The notes under the pieces were generated by a model. The model saw nothing but the letters and a program-made list of their open reading frames with translations, did no database searches and was not told the DNA's origin. 64,000 bases of DNA from NCBI GenBank assembly GCA_008933995.1, contig WARS01004340.1:182501-246500 (forward strand), in the 5' to 3' direction. Source of the stretch: Datnioides undecimradiatus. Its lineage: Eukaryota > Chordata > Actinopteri > Lobotiformes > Datnioididae. This document shows, piece by piece, positions 1 to 12,171 of the stretch. Each line of letters starts with the position of its first letter. Within the stretch, counting starts at the first letter, position 1. The position numbers were made by a program, and so were the translations under genes.

Positions 1-12
1 TTTCTCACACCA

Positions 13-13
13 A

Positions 14-46
<33 letters not shown>
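13..46. repeat. (CA)n microsatellite
   Basis: An uninterrupted run of alternating C and A near the left edge of the window. No coding or regulatory signal is visible beside it. Confidence 0.95.
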
Positions 47-48
<2 letters not shown>

Positions 49-575
49 GAGTCAGCAGTGACGTGTGACCAGTTTACTATGATATTATTGTATTAAGAAT
101 TTAATTTCCTGTAGTATTGATCAGTGAATGGACTGATTGATTGGACTGAAGTGAACACTTCAGGATTCAGTGTTTGTTTTGACCAGAGTGAGTCAGGTGA
201 GTCAGGTGACTCCTTCAGCGAGCACCAACGTGTGTTTGCTGCACGTTGGCTCCAGCTGTTGTTGTCAGCTGGTCAGACGAGTTAATCAGTGATTTGACTG
301 AACTCTGAACCGAATAAACACTCAGCAGAACCAAAATGGCCACCGCTTTCTGTTTGGTGTGTCTCCCCTTCACTGCTGTGACACAGTTCACACATGCTGC
401 GTCTCACTGGTTAACCCTCTCCTGACTGCAGCGGCTGAGCGTGTGTTATGTCCCAACACAAAGTTTAAACTATTACAGCGCTCAGATGTGCGGCTTCTAC
501 AAAATAAAAGCCATCACACTCAACTCATTGGGTCAGGTTAGACAGGAGCTTCAGGAGGTTAGCACAACGTTAACA

Positions 576-587
576 GGCAGACAGACA

Positions 588-620
<33 letters not shown>
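576..620. repeat. (GGCA)n/(GACA)n tetranucleotide repeat
   Basis: A tetranucleotide array that changes from GACA to GGCA units. It lies in the intron just downstream, on the minus strand, of the 634-757 exon. The long alanine/cysteine/leucine-rich frames across it are repeat artefacts. Confidence 0.9.
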
Positions 621-622
<2 letters not shown>

Positions 623-633
623 AAGGTCCCGAC

Positions 634-757
634 CTCTCTGGCGTTTTCTCTCAGCTGCTGCTCGGCCTTCATCACGCTGTTGATGGCGTCCTCCAGCTGA
701 TCCTGTGCCTGCCGACATTGCTTTTGGCTGCCGGCTGCCACCTCCACCGGCAGCATC
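634..757 (-). CDS. internal exon of an unrecognised coiled-coil protein
   Basis: This 124-nt exon is bounded on the minus strand by a good acceptor (pyrimidine-rich, ending CTGTACAG) and a GT donor (gtcggg). One leading base completes a codon, then 41 codons stay open. The peptide begins MLPVEVAAGSQKQC and ends AEQQLRENARE; the charged/hydrophobic spacing (QLEDAINSVMKAEQQL) suggests an amphipathic or coiled-coil helix. I do not recognise the family. The rest of the gene should lie to the left of the window (3' side) and between here and the putative 5' exon near 3971-4200, although I could not find another exon there. It could instead be a chance open stretch, but two well-placed splice sites and a protein-like composition argue against that. 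Confidence 0.45.
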
Positions 758-761
758 CTGT

Positions 762-1490
762 ACAGGAAACAGGAAGGACACAACGTTAAACAGGTTAAAG
801 TGGATGTCACTGAGTCAGCTGATCAGCAGTGCATTGTTTTCCCTACCATTATATTAGGGGGGTGCCCCTGTCCCCCCCAACGGCAACCCCCACCCCCCCC
901 TTGAAGGTCAAGTTAATTTAACTTTATTGTCCATACAGAGCCAGATCTCGACAGAAATCATGTAAGGTTCCCATTCCTATAAAGCAGGTCTGTACCTTGT
1001 TCCGTTATTAAACAAACTGAACAGCCATATGTAAATACGTGGCATCAACCACCTGAAAAGCAGACCAAGATATCTGCATTTCTAAACCCCCCCCCCACCA
1101 CCACAAGCTGTAAACCTAGGGGACACACTGCAGTGTAACTGCGGTGCTGTTAATAAGCCTTTTCAGGGATTTGGACTGGACCCGGCGTCCAGTTCAGTTT
1201 GTTTGACCAGCGTCGGACTTCCTGTTTGTTTTAACAACTTTCAGTTGAGCTTGTCGGCTCTTGATTTGTTGTAGAGCATTAGAAACATGATGAAAACATC
1301 TCAGTGGGGCGCCAGACAGCAGGCTGACATACAGGTGAGTCACCTGTGTATGAGAGGCAGGTGAGCCCAGGCTGAAGGAGGATTTGCTGCAGCTGTTTGT
1401 GACCTGGGCTGCTCGCTGACCGGTTTCAGGTTACCACCATCACTGGAATTTAAAGCGGTCAACCAAACTATTCTCAGATCCAGCTGGAGC
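762..1490. other. no gene seen; AT-rich spacer
   Basis: No splice-bounded open frame or recognised repeat was found. There are short poly-C runs near 860-900 and 1087-1097, and a stretch at 901-930 (aactttattgtcc) that resembles the worn end of an interspersed repeat. Confidence 0.5.
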
Positions 1491-1492
1491 CC

Positions 1493-1584
1493 AGTGCAGT
1501 ACTGCAGTACTCTGTGCAGTACTCTGTGCAGTACTCTGTGCAGTACTCTGTGCAGTACTCTGTGCAGTACTCTGTGCAGTACTC
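1493..1584. repeat. 12-bp minisatellite, about 7 copies
   Basis: Tandem copies of gcagtactctgt, nearly perfect, in non-coding DNA. The low divergence suggests recent expansion and probable length polymorphism. Confidence 0.92.
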
Positions 1585-1912
1585 TCCAACTTGGCGGTGG
1601 CAGAGTGGGTGTGGCCTCAGGGCGTGACGCTGCTTCAGTATCAGCTGTTAACAGTCAGCTGAACACTTGCTGATAAGAATGAACCAAATTTCACTGTTAC
1701 GGTGAAACAGCCAGATGACCTTTGACCTCAGACGACCACTGGGACCCTGCAGAGTCCAGACCACCGCTGTGACCCTGCAGGTTTATTCTAGTTAATGTTT
1801 TCAGACTTTCCTGAACGTGTGGCTCTCCTGCTTGGACTCAGACTTCTGAGGTTGAAGGTCCAGGACTGAACTGACATGAACTCTGGTAACAAACAGGACA
1901 AACCTGCAGAGC

Positions 1913-2345
1913 TGATGACTACAATGATCAATAATAACCATCTGTTAGACCATCAATGCATCAACAAGTCATCGATCAACAAACAACAGTGTTTCTGCTC
2001 TGGGACAGTTCGTAAAGACGATGCTTTAGCGTGTAAACACTTTGTTTTGTTGCGTTTGTGTGTCAGCTGATTAAAGCTGATGTTTAATCTGTGTTAAAAC
2101 ATTAAAACTCTGAGTGTGTTTCTCTGTTCAGACTCCTGCAGCTCCTGTCACATGACTTCATTAATGATTTCTTGTTTGTGTTGAACCAGACAAATTACTA
2201 CAACAACAAATGAGACATTAAAGATAACGAGTGTCCTACCAGCATGGACTCATTTCACTGTGACAGAACATTACATTTTAACTGGCACTTTAATAAATAA
2301 ATGATCACTAATCAGTTATTAAACCAATGAGTCCAATAACTGAGC
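1913..2345 (+). repeat. direct duplication, copy 1 (~430 bp)
   Basis: From ctgatgactacaatgatcaa to gtccaataactgagctgct this stretch is almost identical to 4245-4680, with only scattered substitutions. It is not low complexity and encodes nothing recognisable. Homology stops abruptly at both ends, and the right end of the other copy coincides with the start of a LINE. Confidence 0.9.
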
Positions 2346-2439
2346 TGCTGCTGCTGTTTGAGTGTAATGTAGACCTTGATGTGAATATGACTTCGGTGTT
2401 AATAAACCTCTGACATTCACTGTTTGTAACTTTATATTT

Positions 2440-3130
2440 CGCCTCAGATCCGTTGACAGGACGCATTTCCACTAAAACGACAGACTGACGCGTCGGGCGC
2501 CCTCGCGCTGCAGCTTTCTCCCTTATCCTTGGGAGTTTTAGTGTTTTTCCACGAGCTGTGCTACAGTTCAAACTGCAGGCTCTTTACTTATAAAATACAT
2601 CTTCTACTTTATTCCTGCTTTGACCGTTGCGTTTACTGTCAGCAACACCGGATATGAGCCCGGTAATGAGGCTGAATACTTAAATCTTCATTAACTCTAA
2701 CAATCAAGAGCCGCTGGCTGCTTTGGATCCAGTCTGCATCTTATTAATCAGTCACCAGCAACCATGTGCAGGAGCCCCGCGGACAACATGGCGAAGAAAA
2801 GTCGGTGAATTTACCTCATATCGCTGCGGCAGTGATGAAAATCAGATCCGAGTAGCCGCTGACAGCGTTAAACCCGCGTCTTGTTGTGCTTTGTCTCCTG
2901 CGGTCGCAGCTCAGAGGAATGAGGAAGCTCAGCTCTGACTGTCCGCCATCACGATCTGCAGGCCCGCACGTACACGCAGCCTCACCGGGGGGGCACCACG
3001 GAGGGGCCGCAGCGCAAACACGCAGTTCACTTCTATTAGTGATTAACAAGTATGTGACAGACGCCGGTGTAGACAGATGATTACTCGTTCTCATATTAAC
3101 CCAGAGGACACGTGACAGCAAACAGAACTC
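2440..3130. promoter_or_regulatory. CpG-containing promoter-like region, orientation uncertain
   Basis: CpG density rises well above the surrounding DNA (for example gacgcgtcgggcgccctcgc near 2487 and the block 2940-3010). A minus-strand donor (gatatgag|gtaaat) lies near 2820. A plus-strand short ATG frame (MAKKSR) with a GT next to it lies near 2790. Either could be a first exon, and I cannot choose. The region may be an alternative start for the minus-strand gene whose exon lies at 634-757. Confidence 0.3.
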
Positions 3131-3970
3131 CAAACCAAAAAAACTGCATGTTTACTGTTAGCAGCCAAGTTTGTCTGTTATGATTGTTCAGTATGTCCGG
3201 CAGAACTACTTCACACTTAATCCAACCCTCAGTCTCCTCCTAGAAAACTCGGCTCACAGATAAAACATCCAGCAACTCTATTTTAACAAAATATCTGGAT
3301 GTACAGTCGCATCTCGGCGCTCAGACCCACTCCTCCGCTGATTACAAGGACTTTTACAGAGGAAACATCTGTGCGCTGACTTTTCGTTTCAGGTGACATT
3401 AATGGACGAGTTACGAGTCGAAACCCACAGTAGGCCCTGTTGATAAGTGAGCCGATTAAAAACTAATGTTACACCAAGTAAACGTTCATTGATGAGCATG
3501 AGGATCAAAATATCAGACTTTCAAAGCGAGTTTGGTCTGAAAACACAAGAACGTTCGTTTCGGAGGAATTCAGTATAAAACTTTACTGCTGCTGTGTTGA
3601 AAATACATTTTAAACGAACCCAAACACTTTGATCTTCTGTCTCATTATTCGCGCTGTAGCACCAACTGGAGGTCACACTGTGTTTTTAGGAAAGTTAGCT
3701 AACGGTGTTAGTTCAGCATGTCACAGCATCAGTTTTACTTTCAATGAGGAAGTGAAATATGACAACAGAGACAGACAGTGGCACTGATATTATTTATGTA
3801 TACGATCTATCTTTGAGCTTGACCTGCTTTACAGGTGTCACAGTTAGCAGCTTACAGTTAGCTTCTGTGAACGCTAGTTAGCATTTACGGCAGCTAGCGG
3901 TGCTAACCAGCTAACACTTGTGTTAGGTGTGAAAGTAGTCGTTTATCTGATCCCAGACGGTTTAACTCAC
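3131..3970. other. no gene seen
   Basis: Ordinary AT-rich sequence with repeated 'gctaac/gttagc' words typical of fish intergenic DNA. No recognisable repeat boundary or splice-bounded open frame. Confidence 0.5.
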
Positions 3971-4200
3971 CGCGTGCCTCTGCTGTGGACTCCTGACTTC
4001 GATGTCATAAGTAATCCAAGTTAATTCGGTGACACGTTAAACTGAGAAAAGCTCTGTTAAAAGCCGGGGTTTCCCACCAGATGCTACCCAATGTCACGAT
4101 TACGTCAAGGAAAAAAAAATACAGTCCGGTCTCGCGACAACGGAGACCAACATCCCGTTCAGACGCAACGCGAGACTGTTCCCTGCTGGTGAAACTAGAA
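3971..4200 (-). promoter_or_regulatory. putative 5' untranslated exon and promoter, minus strand
   Basis: On the minus strand the sequence ends in a textbook donor (gcacgcg|gtgagt) at about 3970. Upstream are a CRE-like ttgacgta (near 4105) and a TCTCGCGA element at 4130-4137. TCTCGCGA is a known strong core element of TATA-less vertebrate promoters. No coding start is clear inside, so this is best read as a non-coding first exon for a leftward gene, possibly the one with the 634-757 exon. Confidence 0.4.
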
Positions 4201-4244
4201 CTGCAGCTGGTTAAAAACAAGAAGGTCTGCTACCTGATCTGGTA

Positions 4245-4680
4245 CTGATGACTACAATGATCAATAATAATCATCTGTTAGTCCATCAATGCATCAACAA
4301 GTCATCGATCAACAAACAACAGTGTTTCTGCTCTGGGACAGTTCGTAAAGACGATGCTTTAGCGTGTAAACACTTTGTTTTGTTGCGTTTGTGTGTCAGC
4401 TAATTAAAGCTGATGTTTAATCTGTGTTAAAACATTAAAACTCTGAGTGTGTTTCTCTGTTCAGACTCCTGCAGCTCCTGTCACATGACTTCATTAATGA
4501 TTTCTTGTTTGTGTTGAACCAGACAAATTACAACAACAACAAATGAGACATTAAAGATAACGAGTGTCCTACCAGCATGGACTCATTTCACTGTGACAGA
4601 ACATTACATTTTATCTGGCACTTTAATAAATAAATGATCAATAATCAGTTATTTAACCAATGAGTCCAATAACTGAGCTG
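4245..4680 (+). repeat. direct duplication, copy 2 (~430 bp)
   Basis: Near-identical second copy of 1913-2345 in the same orientation. Its right end (gagctgct) abuts the first recognisable bases of the LINE at 4682. Copy 1 continues differently at that point (ctgctgctgtttgag). Confidence 0.9.
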
Positions 4681-5344
4681 CTCCCCGGACATTGAACTTT
4701 TGGCCATAGGTATGCGTCCATACTATTTGCCACGGGAATTCTCCTGCGCTGGTCGGTGTTTTCATCCCACCGTCAGCTGACCAGACAGCAGCATGTGACG
4801 TAATACACGCCACCAGGTTACAATCGCGACACCCTGAAGCTTTTGTGGCCATCACTGGTGATTTTAATCACACAAACCTGGACTCAATCCTCCCAATTTT
4901 TCATCAGTTTGTTGATTGCAGTACACGTGACAACTAGACACTGGACCTTCTGTATGCTAATGTCAAGGACGCATACAGTGCCACCGCAGGGCCCCCACTT
5001 GGCAGATCAGACCACAATCTAGTGCAGCTAACACCTCAGTATGTTCCTGCAGTTCAAAGGCAACCTGTCTCCACAAGGACTGTGAGGAGGTGGACTCAGC
5101 ATTGCAGTGAAGCACTGCAGGACTGCTTTGACTGTACCGACTGGAATGTGCTCTGTGAGCCTCATGGGGACGACATTAACAGCATCACTGACTGCATCAC
5201 TGACTACATCAAGTTTTGTGAGGAAACCACCATCCCAACCCGGATTGTACGCTGTTTCCCTAACAACAAACCCTGGATCACCAGTGAACTGAAGAAGCTC
5301 CTGAATGAAAAAAGAGAGCCTTCAGGTCTGGTGACAAGGGTGAG

Positions 5345-6952
5345 TTGAAAAGGGTGCAGCGGGAATTTAAGGTGAAACTGAGGGGGTGCAAGGAGGCCTA
5401 CAGGTTGAAGCTGGAGAACAGTCTTCAGCAGAACAACTCCATGAATCTGTGGAGGGGGATGAGGCTGATAACAGGCCTCAATATGAAGGATCATCAGCTT
5501 GGGGGTGGCCTGGACAGAGCCAATGAGCTGAACATGTTCTTTAACAGGTTCAGCACAGGACCACCTGCTGGGCCCTCCCACACAGGATCAGACCTCCTCA
5601 CACCCTCTCAGACACCACCCAAACACATGCCCAACACTACTGAGCACCCCAGATACTTAGCCTCCAACCTCGCCCCTACACAGACGACTACACTGCCCCA
5701 CATGACTGTGACGGTGAGCCAGACGAGGAGACAGCTGGAGAGACTCCAACAATGCAAGGCTGCAGGCCCTGATGGCATCAGCCCCAGGGCCCTAAAGTCC
5801 TGTGCTGCTCAGCTGTCTGGTGTCCTGCAACATATCTTCAACCTGAGTCTGTTGCAGGAAAAGATACCGGTGCTGTGGAAAACATCATGCATAGTACCGT
5901 TTTTTCAGCAGGCCACCACATCTGGTCTAAATGACTTTAGACCAATTGCCCTTACCTCACATGTCATGAAGGTACTGGAGAGACTGGTTTTGGCTCACCT
6001 TGGACCTCTGGTGAAATTGGCTTTAGACCCGCTCCAGTTTGCCTACCAGCCCCATATTGGTGTGGATGTCACCTATCTGCTGCAGCATGCTCACTCTCGC
6101 CTGGATGGTAGTGGTGGCACTGTGAGAGCCATGTTCTTTGATTTCTCCAGTGCCTTTAATACCATCCAGCCCTTTTGCTTGAGTGAGAAGCTGATTGGGA
6201 TGGGTCTCAGTTCATCCACTGTCTCCTGGTTGGCGGACTATCTGTCAGATAGGCAACAGTTTGTGTATCTGGCAGACTCACTGTCTGATGTGGTGGTCAG
6301 TAAAACAGGGGCTACTCAGGGGACTGTCCTGTCTCCATTCCTGTTCACCCTGTACACCTCTGACTTTCAGTATAACACTGAGTCATGCCACCTGCAGAAC
6401 TTCTCTGATGACTCTGCGGTGGTGGGATGTATCAGGGATGGGCTGGAGTCGGAGTACAGGCAGGTGGTGGACAACTTTGTGGAGTGGTGTAGCCCCAGTC
6501 ATCTTCTCCTGAATGTAACCAAGACCAAGGAACTGGTGGTTGACTTCAGGAGGACCAGGGCCAAAATTGAGCCCGTTAAGATCATGGGGGAGGAGGTTAA
6601 AGTAGTGGAGCACTACAGGTACCTGGGTGTTCACTTGAACAGCGGGCTGGACTGGAGTACCAACACTGATGCTGTGTCCAAGAAGGGGATTGGCAGACTC
6701 TACTTCCTGAGGAAGCTCAGATCCTTCAATGTCTGCAGCAAGATATTGGAGGTCTTCTACCAGTCTGTGGTAGCCAGTGTACTCTACTGTGAGAGCAGCA
6801 TCAGTGCCAGGGATGCCAGCAGGATCAACAAACTGATCTGCAAGGCTGGACAGGTTGTGGGACACGATCTGGAGGAGTTTGAGTCAGTGAGGAACAGGAG
6901 GTCACTGAACAAACTGCTCTCCATCCTGGACAATCCATCCCACCCTCCATGA
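5345..6952 (+). pseudogene. LINE reverse transcriptase (broken ORF2 part)
   Basis: A 535-codon open stretch covering the linker and reverse transcriptase of the LINE. Visible blocks in order are the finger/palm A motif FFDFSSAFNTI (around 6130), the B motif TGATQGTVLSPFLFTLY (around 6305), and the catalytic box FSDDSA (around 6400) in place of the usual Y/F-A-D-D. The thumb region VDFRRTRAKIEP...YLGVHLNSGLDW follows. The N-terminal endonuclease is in a different frame because of a shift near 5311, and the C-terminal tail (FLPFAIRLYNSS, near 7025) is also out of frame. Reverse transcriptase would copy the element's own RNA at the target nick. This copy cannot make a complete protein. Confidence 0.9.
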
Positions 6953-7299
6953 CACACTACAGAGACAGCAGAGCTCTTTCTCAAACAGACTGATTCAGCT
7001 CCGCTGTCATAAACAACAGTCAAGTCATTTCTCCCATTTGCAATAAGACTCTACAACAGCTCACCACTGTGTGACAGATGAGGCACTCTTGCCCATCCTC
7101 ATCTGTTTACTGTTTCTCCCGAAACATTGCTCAATTTTGCACATCTTGTTCTGCTTAAACTTATTTATGTAAATTTGTAAATATTTTAGTTTTTTTTTTA
7201 TCTTATTCAGTTTTTATCTTTTGAACTATTTTATGTTATTACTGTTGGTGCTGCTGTAATAACCAAATTTCCCTCAGGGGATTAATAAAGTACTTTTAT

Positions 7300-7339
7300 T
7301 CTATTCTATTCTATTCTATTCTATTCTATTCTATTCTAT
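7300..7339. repeat. (TTCTA)n LINE tail
   Basis: About eight pentanucleotide units directly after the LINE 3' end (attaataaagtacttt), marking the end of the element. Confidence 0.93.
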
Positions 7340-7342
7340 AAT

Positions 7343-8340
7343 CAGGCCTGCAGCGCTGATCAGCCAGAGAAATGCCTAATATATACCTGTAGTGAAGGGA
7401 CAGAGAGCCCTGGCTGTGCTGCAGGTTAAGGTGCCTCATACAGAGTATTATAAATGTCATTATACATCTATGGTTCTAAAGGCTCGTTCGAGATGAGCCA
7501 GGCCTGCGCAGAATCGATCACCGGCGATCGGCGCACAATGCATGCCGGTTAGATTTCTGTCCGACTTGAGCCCGACTTGCTCTGACGTCATAAACTAATG
7601 GACAACGATACTCTCGGGAGATCGAGGCGGCCGCAGGCTTCACAGCCAGGCGCCGCAGTTGCTCTCCCCCGACTGCAAAACCCAGGGCATGATGGGAAAC
7701 GCCTGGCTCTCGGCTGATCAAAGAGCTGATTGGTTCTGAGTTTGGATGTCACACCAAAAGCTTGGAAAGATTAGAAATCATTATTCCTATGTTGTGCGTG
7801 AAGGATTCGTTTGTCAACAAACACATCCTGAACTATAATAATTATTATTATTATTATTATTAATTTTTTTATTATTATTATCATCGTTATTAGCAGTTGT
7901 AGTAGTAGTAATAGTGATTATAAAGTTCATTTATAAAGCACTGGAAAATACAGAAAGCACAGACATGCTACACACACACACACACACACACACACACCTT
8001 TCTACATATATATGATTATAATTAGGCCTGTAGTGCTGATCAGAGAAATTCCTGATATATAACTGTAGTGAACTGAGAGCCTTGGCTGTTACAGGTTTGA
8101 AGTCTCTTTATATCTTTGACTACAATAAACTGATGATGTCATTGTTGTTTTCTCCAGGAGACTCTGTAAACAGCTGTGAGAACGTTTCGACTGTTGATTC
8201 AGTTTCTCTGTTTCTTTGGTTTAAGGTCCTATGATGTTAAAATTACAGTGCTGTGGTCTGCAGGTCAAGGTGTATGATACACCTTGACCGGCAGACCATT
8301 ATAAGACCATTATAAATCTCAGGATACATCTATTGTGCTG
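7343..8340 (+). repeat. duplicated block, upstream copies
   Basis: This holds two pieces of a family that recurs in yipf3 intron 1. The motif beginning aggcctgcagcgctgatcag appears at 7344, again as aggcctgtagtgctgatcag near 8025, and a third time near 9455. A second motif beginning ggcctgcgcagaatcgatca with gcatgatgggaaacgcctgg lies at 7501-7735 and recurs at 9073-9190. Between them are (ATT)n and (CA)n tracts in the same order as in the intron copy. This is a low-copy direct duplication, not a recognised transposon. Confidence 0.85.
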
Positions 8341-8523
8341 ACGGATCTGACAGGATGTAAACACCTCTGTGACTTCCTGCACCCTGTTTGCAGCCAGGTT
8401 GCTGAAAACTGTCCGATTTGACTGCAGCTTGTTGTCACCGTCCCCCGCTGCCGCCGCCTGGTCTCATCTACTTTCCAGGCGAGGCGCAGTTCATCTCAAA
8501 CGAGCCTTAATATTCGCGGAGAA

Positions 8524-8531
8524 TCTCGCGA
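8524..8531 (+). promoter_or_regulatory. TCTCGCGA promoter element of yipf3
   Basis: A TCTCGCGA octamer in a CpG-rich stretch 209 bp before the yipf3 start codon. No TATA box is visible. The octamer is an established core element of TATA-less housekeeping promoters, and its position fits a transcription start around 8530-8650. The start position is inferred. Confidence 0.5.
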
Positions 8532-8739
8532 CATTTCCGGGTCTCGGAGACGTCACACGTCATTGCGTGGTCAGGGCGGAAGGTCTGTTGCTTGTAATGT
8601 AGATTTTAGAGACCAAAGCATCGCAATTCTAAGTTTCTACGTGGGGTTTAAATTCCGTCACTGCCGAGGAAACATTCACACCGCAACAGACCCGGAACAA
8701 CCACGGTAAACCAGCCGGTGAACTGCTGCTGTGGGGAAA

Positions 8740-11782
<3,043 letters not shown>

Positions 11783-11928
11783 AGCGCCACACAAACTCCT
11801 CTTCCTGTCAGAAGCTTTGTGTTTCCTCTCTGTTGATGTTTGCACATTTTTATTCTGTCTGTAATTTTCAGTTTGGGGGTTTTGTTATTTCCATGTTCAG
11901 ATGTATTTATAGTTTCTGTACAGACTCA

Positions 11929-11934
11929 AATAAA
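11929..11934 (+). terminator. yipf3: yipf3 polyadenylation signal
   Basis: AATAAA, 147 nt after the yipf3 stop codon and followed by a T/G-rich stretch (gaaacgtttttctgttg). It is the first canonical signal after the coding region. Confidence 0.8.
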
Positions 11935-12171
11935 CTTTATGAACTTTACTGAAACGTTTTTCTGTTGAATAATCTTAATTCCTGCACGTGAGACAGTGAG
12001 AAAGCTTGGGTCTGGTGTTTGGTATTTCATATATCACCAAAATAAACCTGTATGCCAGTACGATACCAGCACCTCCAGCTGCTTCTAAAGCATGAAAAGG
12101 TGTTTGGCCAATCAGAAACCTTCATTTTATCAGGAAGTTTCGTTTTTGCCAGGAAAATAAAAAGGAAAATA

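Larger units (their letters stand above)
4682..7339 (+). mobile_element. 5'-truncated CR1/Rex1-like LINE
   Basis: A non-LTR retrotransposon in plus orientation. It starts inside the endonuclease domain (frame reading ...LLAIGMRPYYLPREFS near 4695), continues through the endonuclease motifs GDFNH (near 4860) and SDHN (near 5010), then the reverse transcriptase, and ends with ggggattaataaagtac followed by a (TTCTA)n tail. The element is dead: an in-frame stop lies near 4936, a one-base frameshift sits in an A-rich run near 5311, codons after SVLYC are missing near 6790, and a frameshift follows SILDNPSHPP near 6950. The non-TATA pentanucleotide tail is typical of CR1-group elements. The exact clade (Rex1/Babar or another CR1-like group) is inferred. 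Confidence 0.9.

Noticed and set aside
1493-1584. CRISPR-like array
   Set aside because: A contiguous 12-bp tandem repeat without spacers, in vertebrate DNA.
2308-2571. 87-codon minus-strand frame
   Set aside because: Half of it lies in the 430-bp duplicated segment and the rest in CpG-rich DNA. The second copy of the duplicate does not preserve it.
5204-6865. Other frames over the LINE (for example 5204-5581 minus, 6383-6865 minus, 6195-6512 plus)
   Set aside because: Shadows of the reverse transcriptase frame 5345-6952, which carries the RT motifs.
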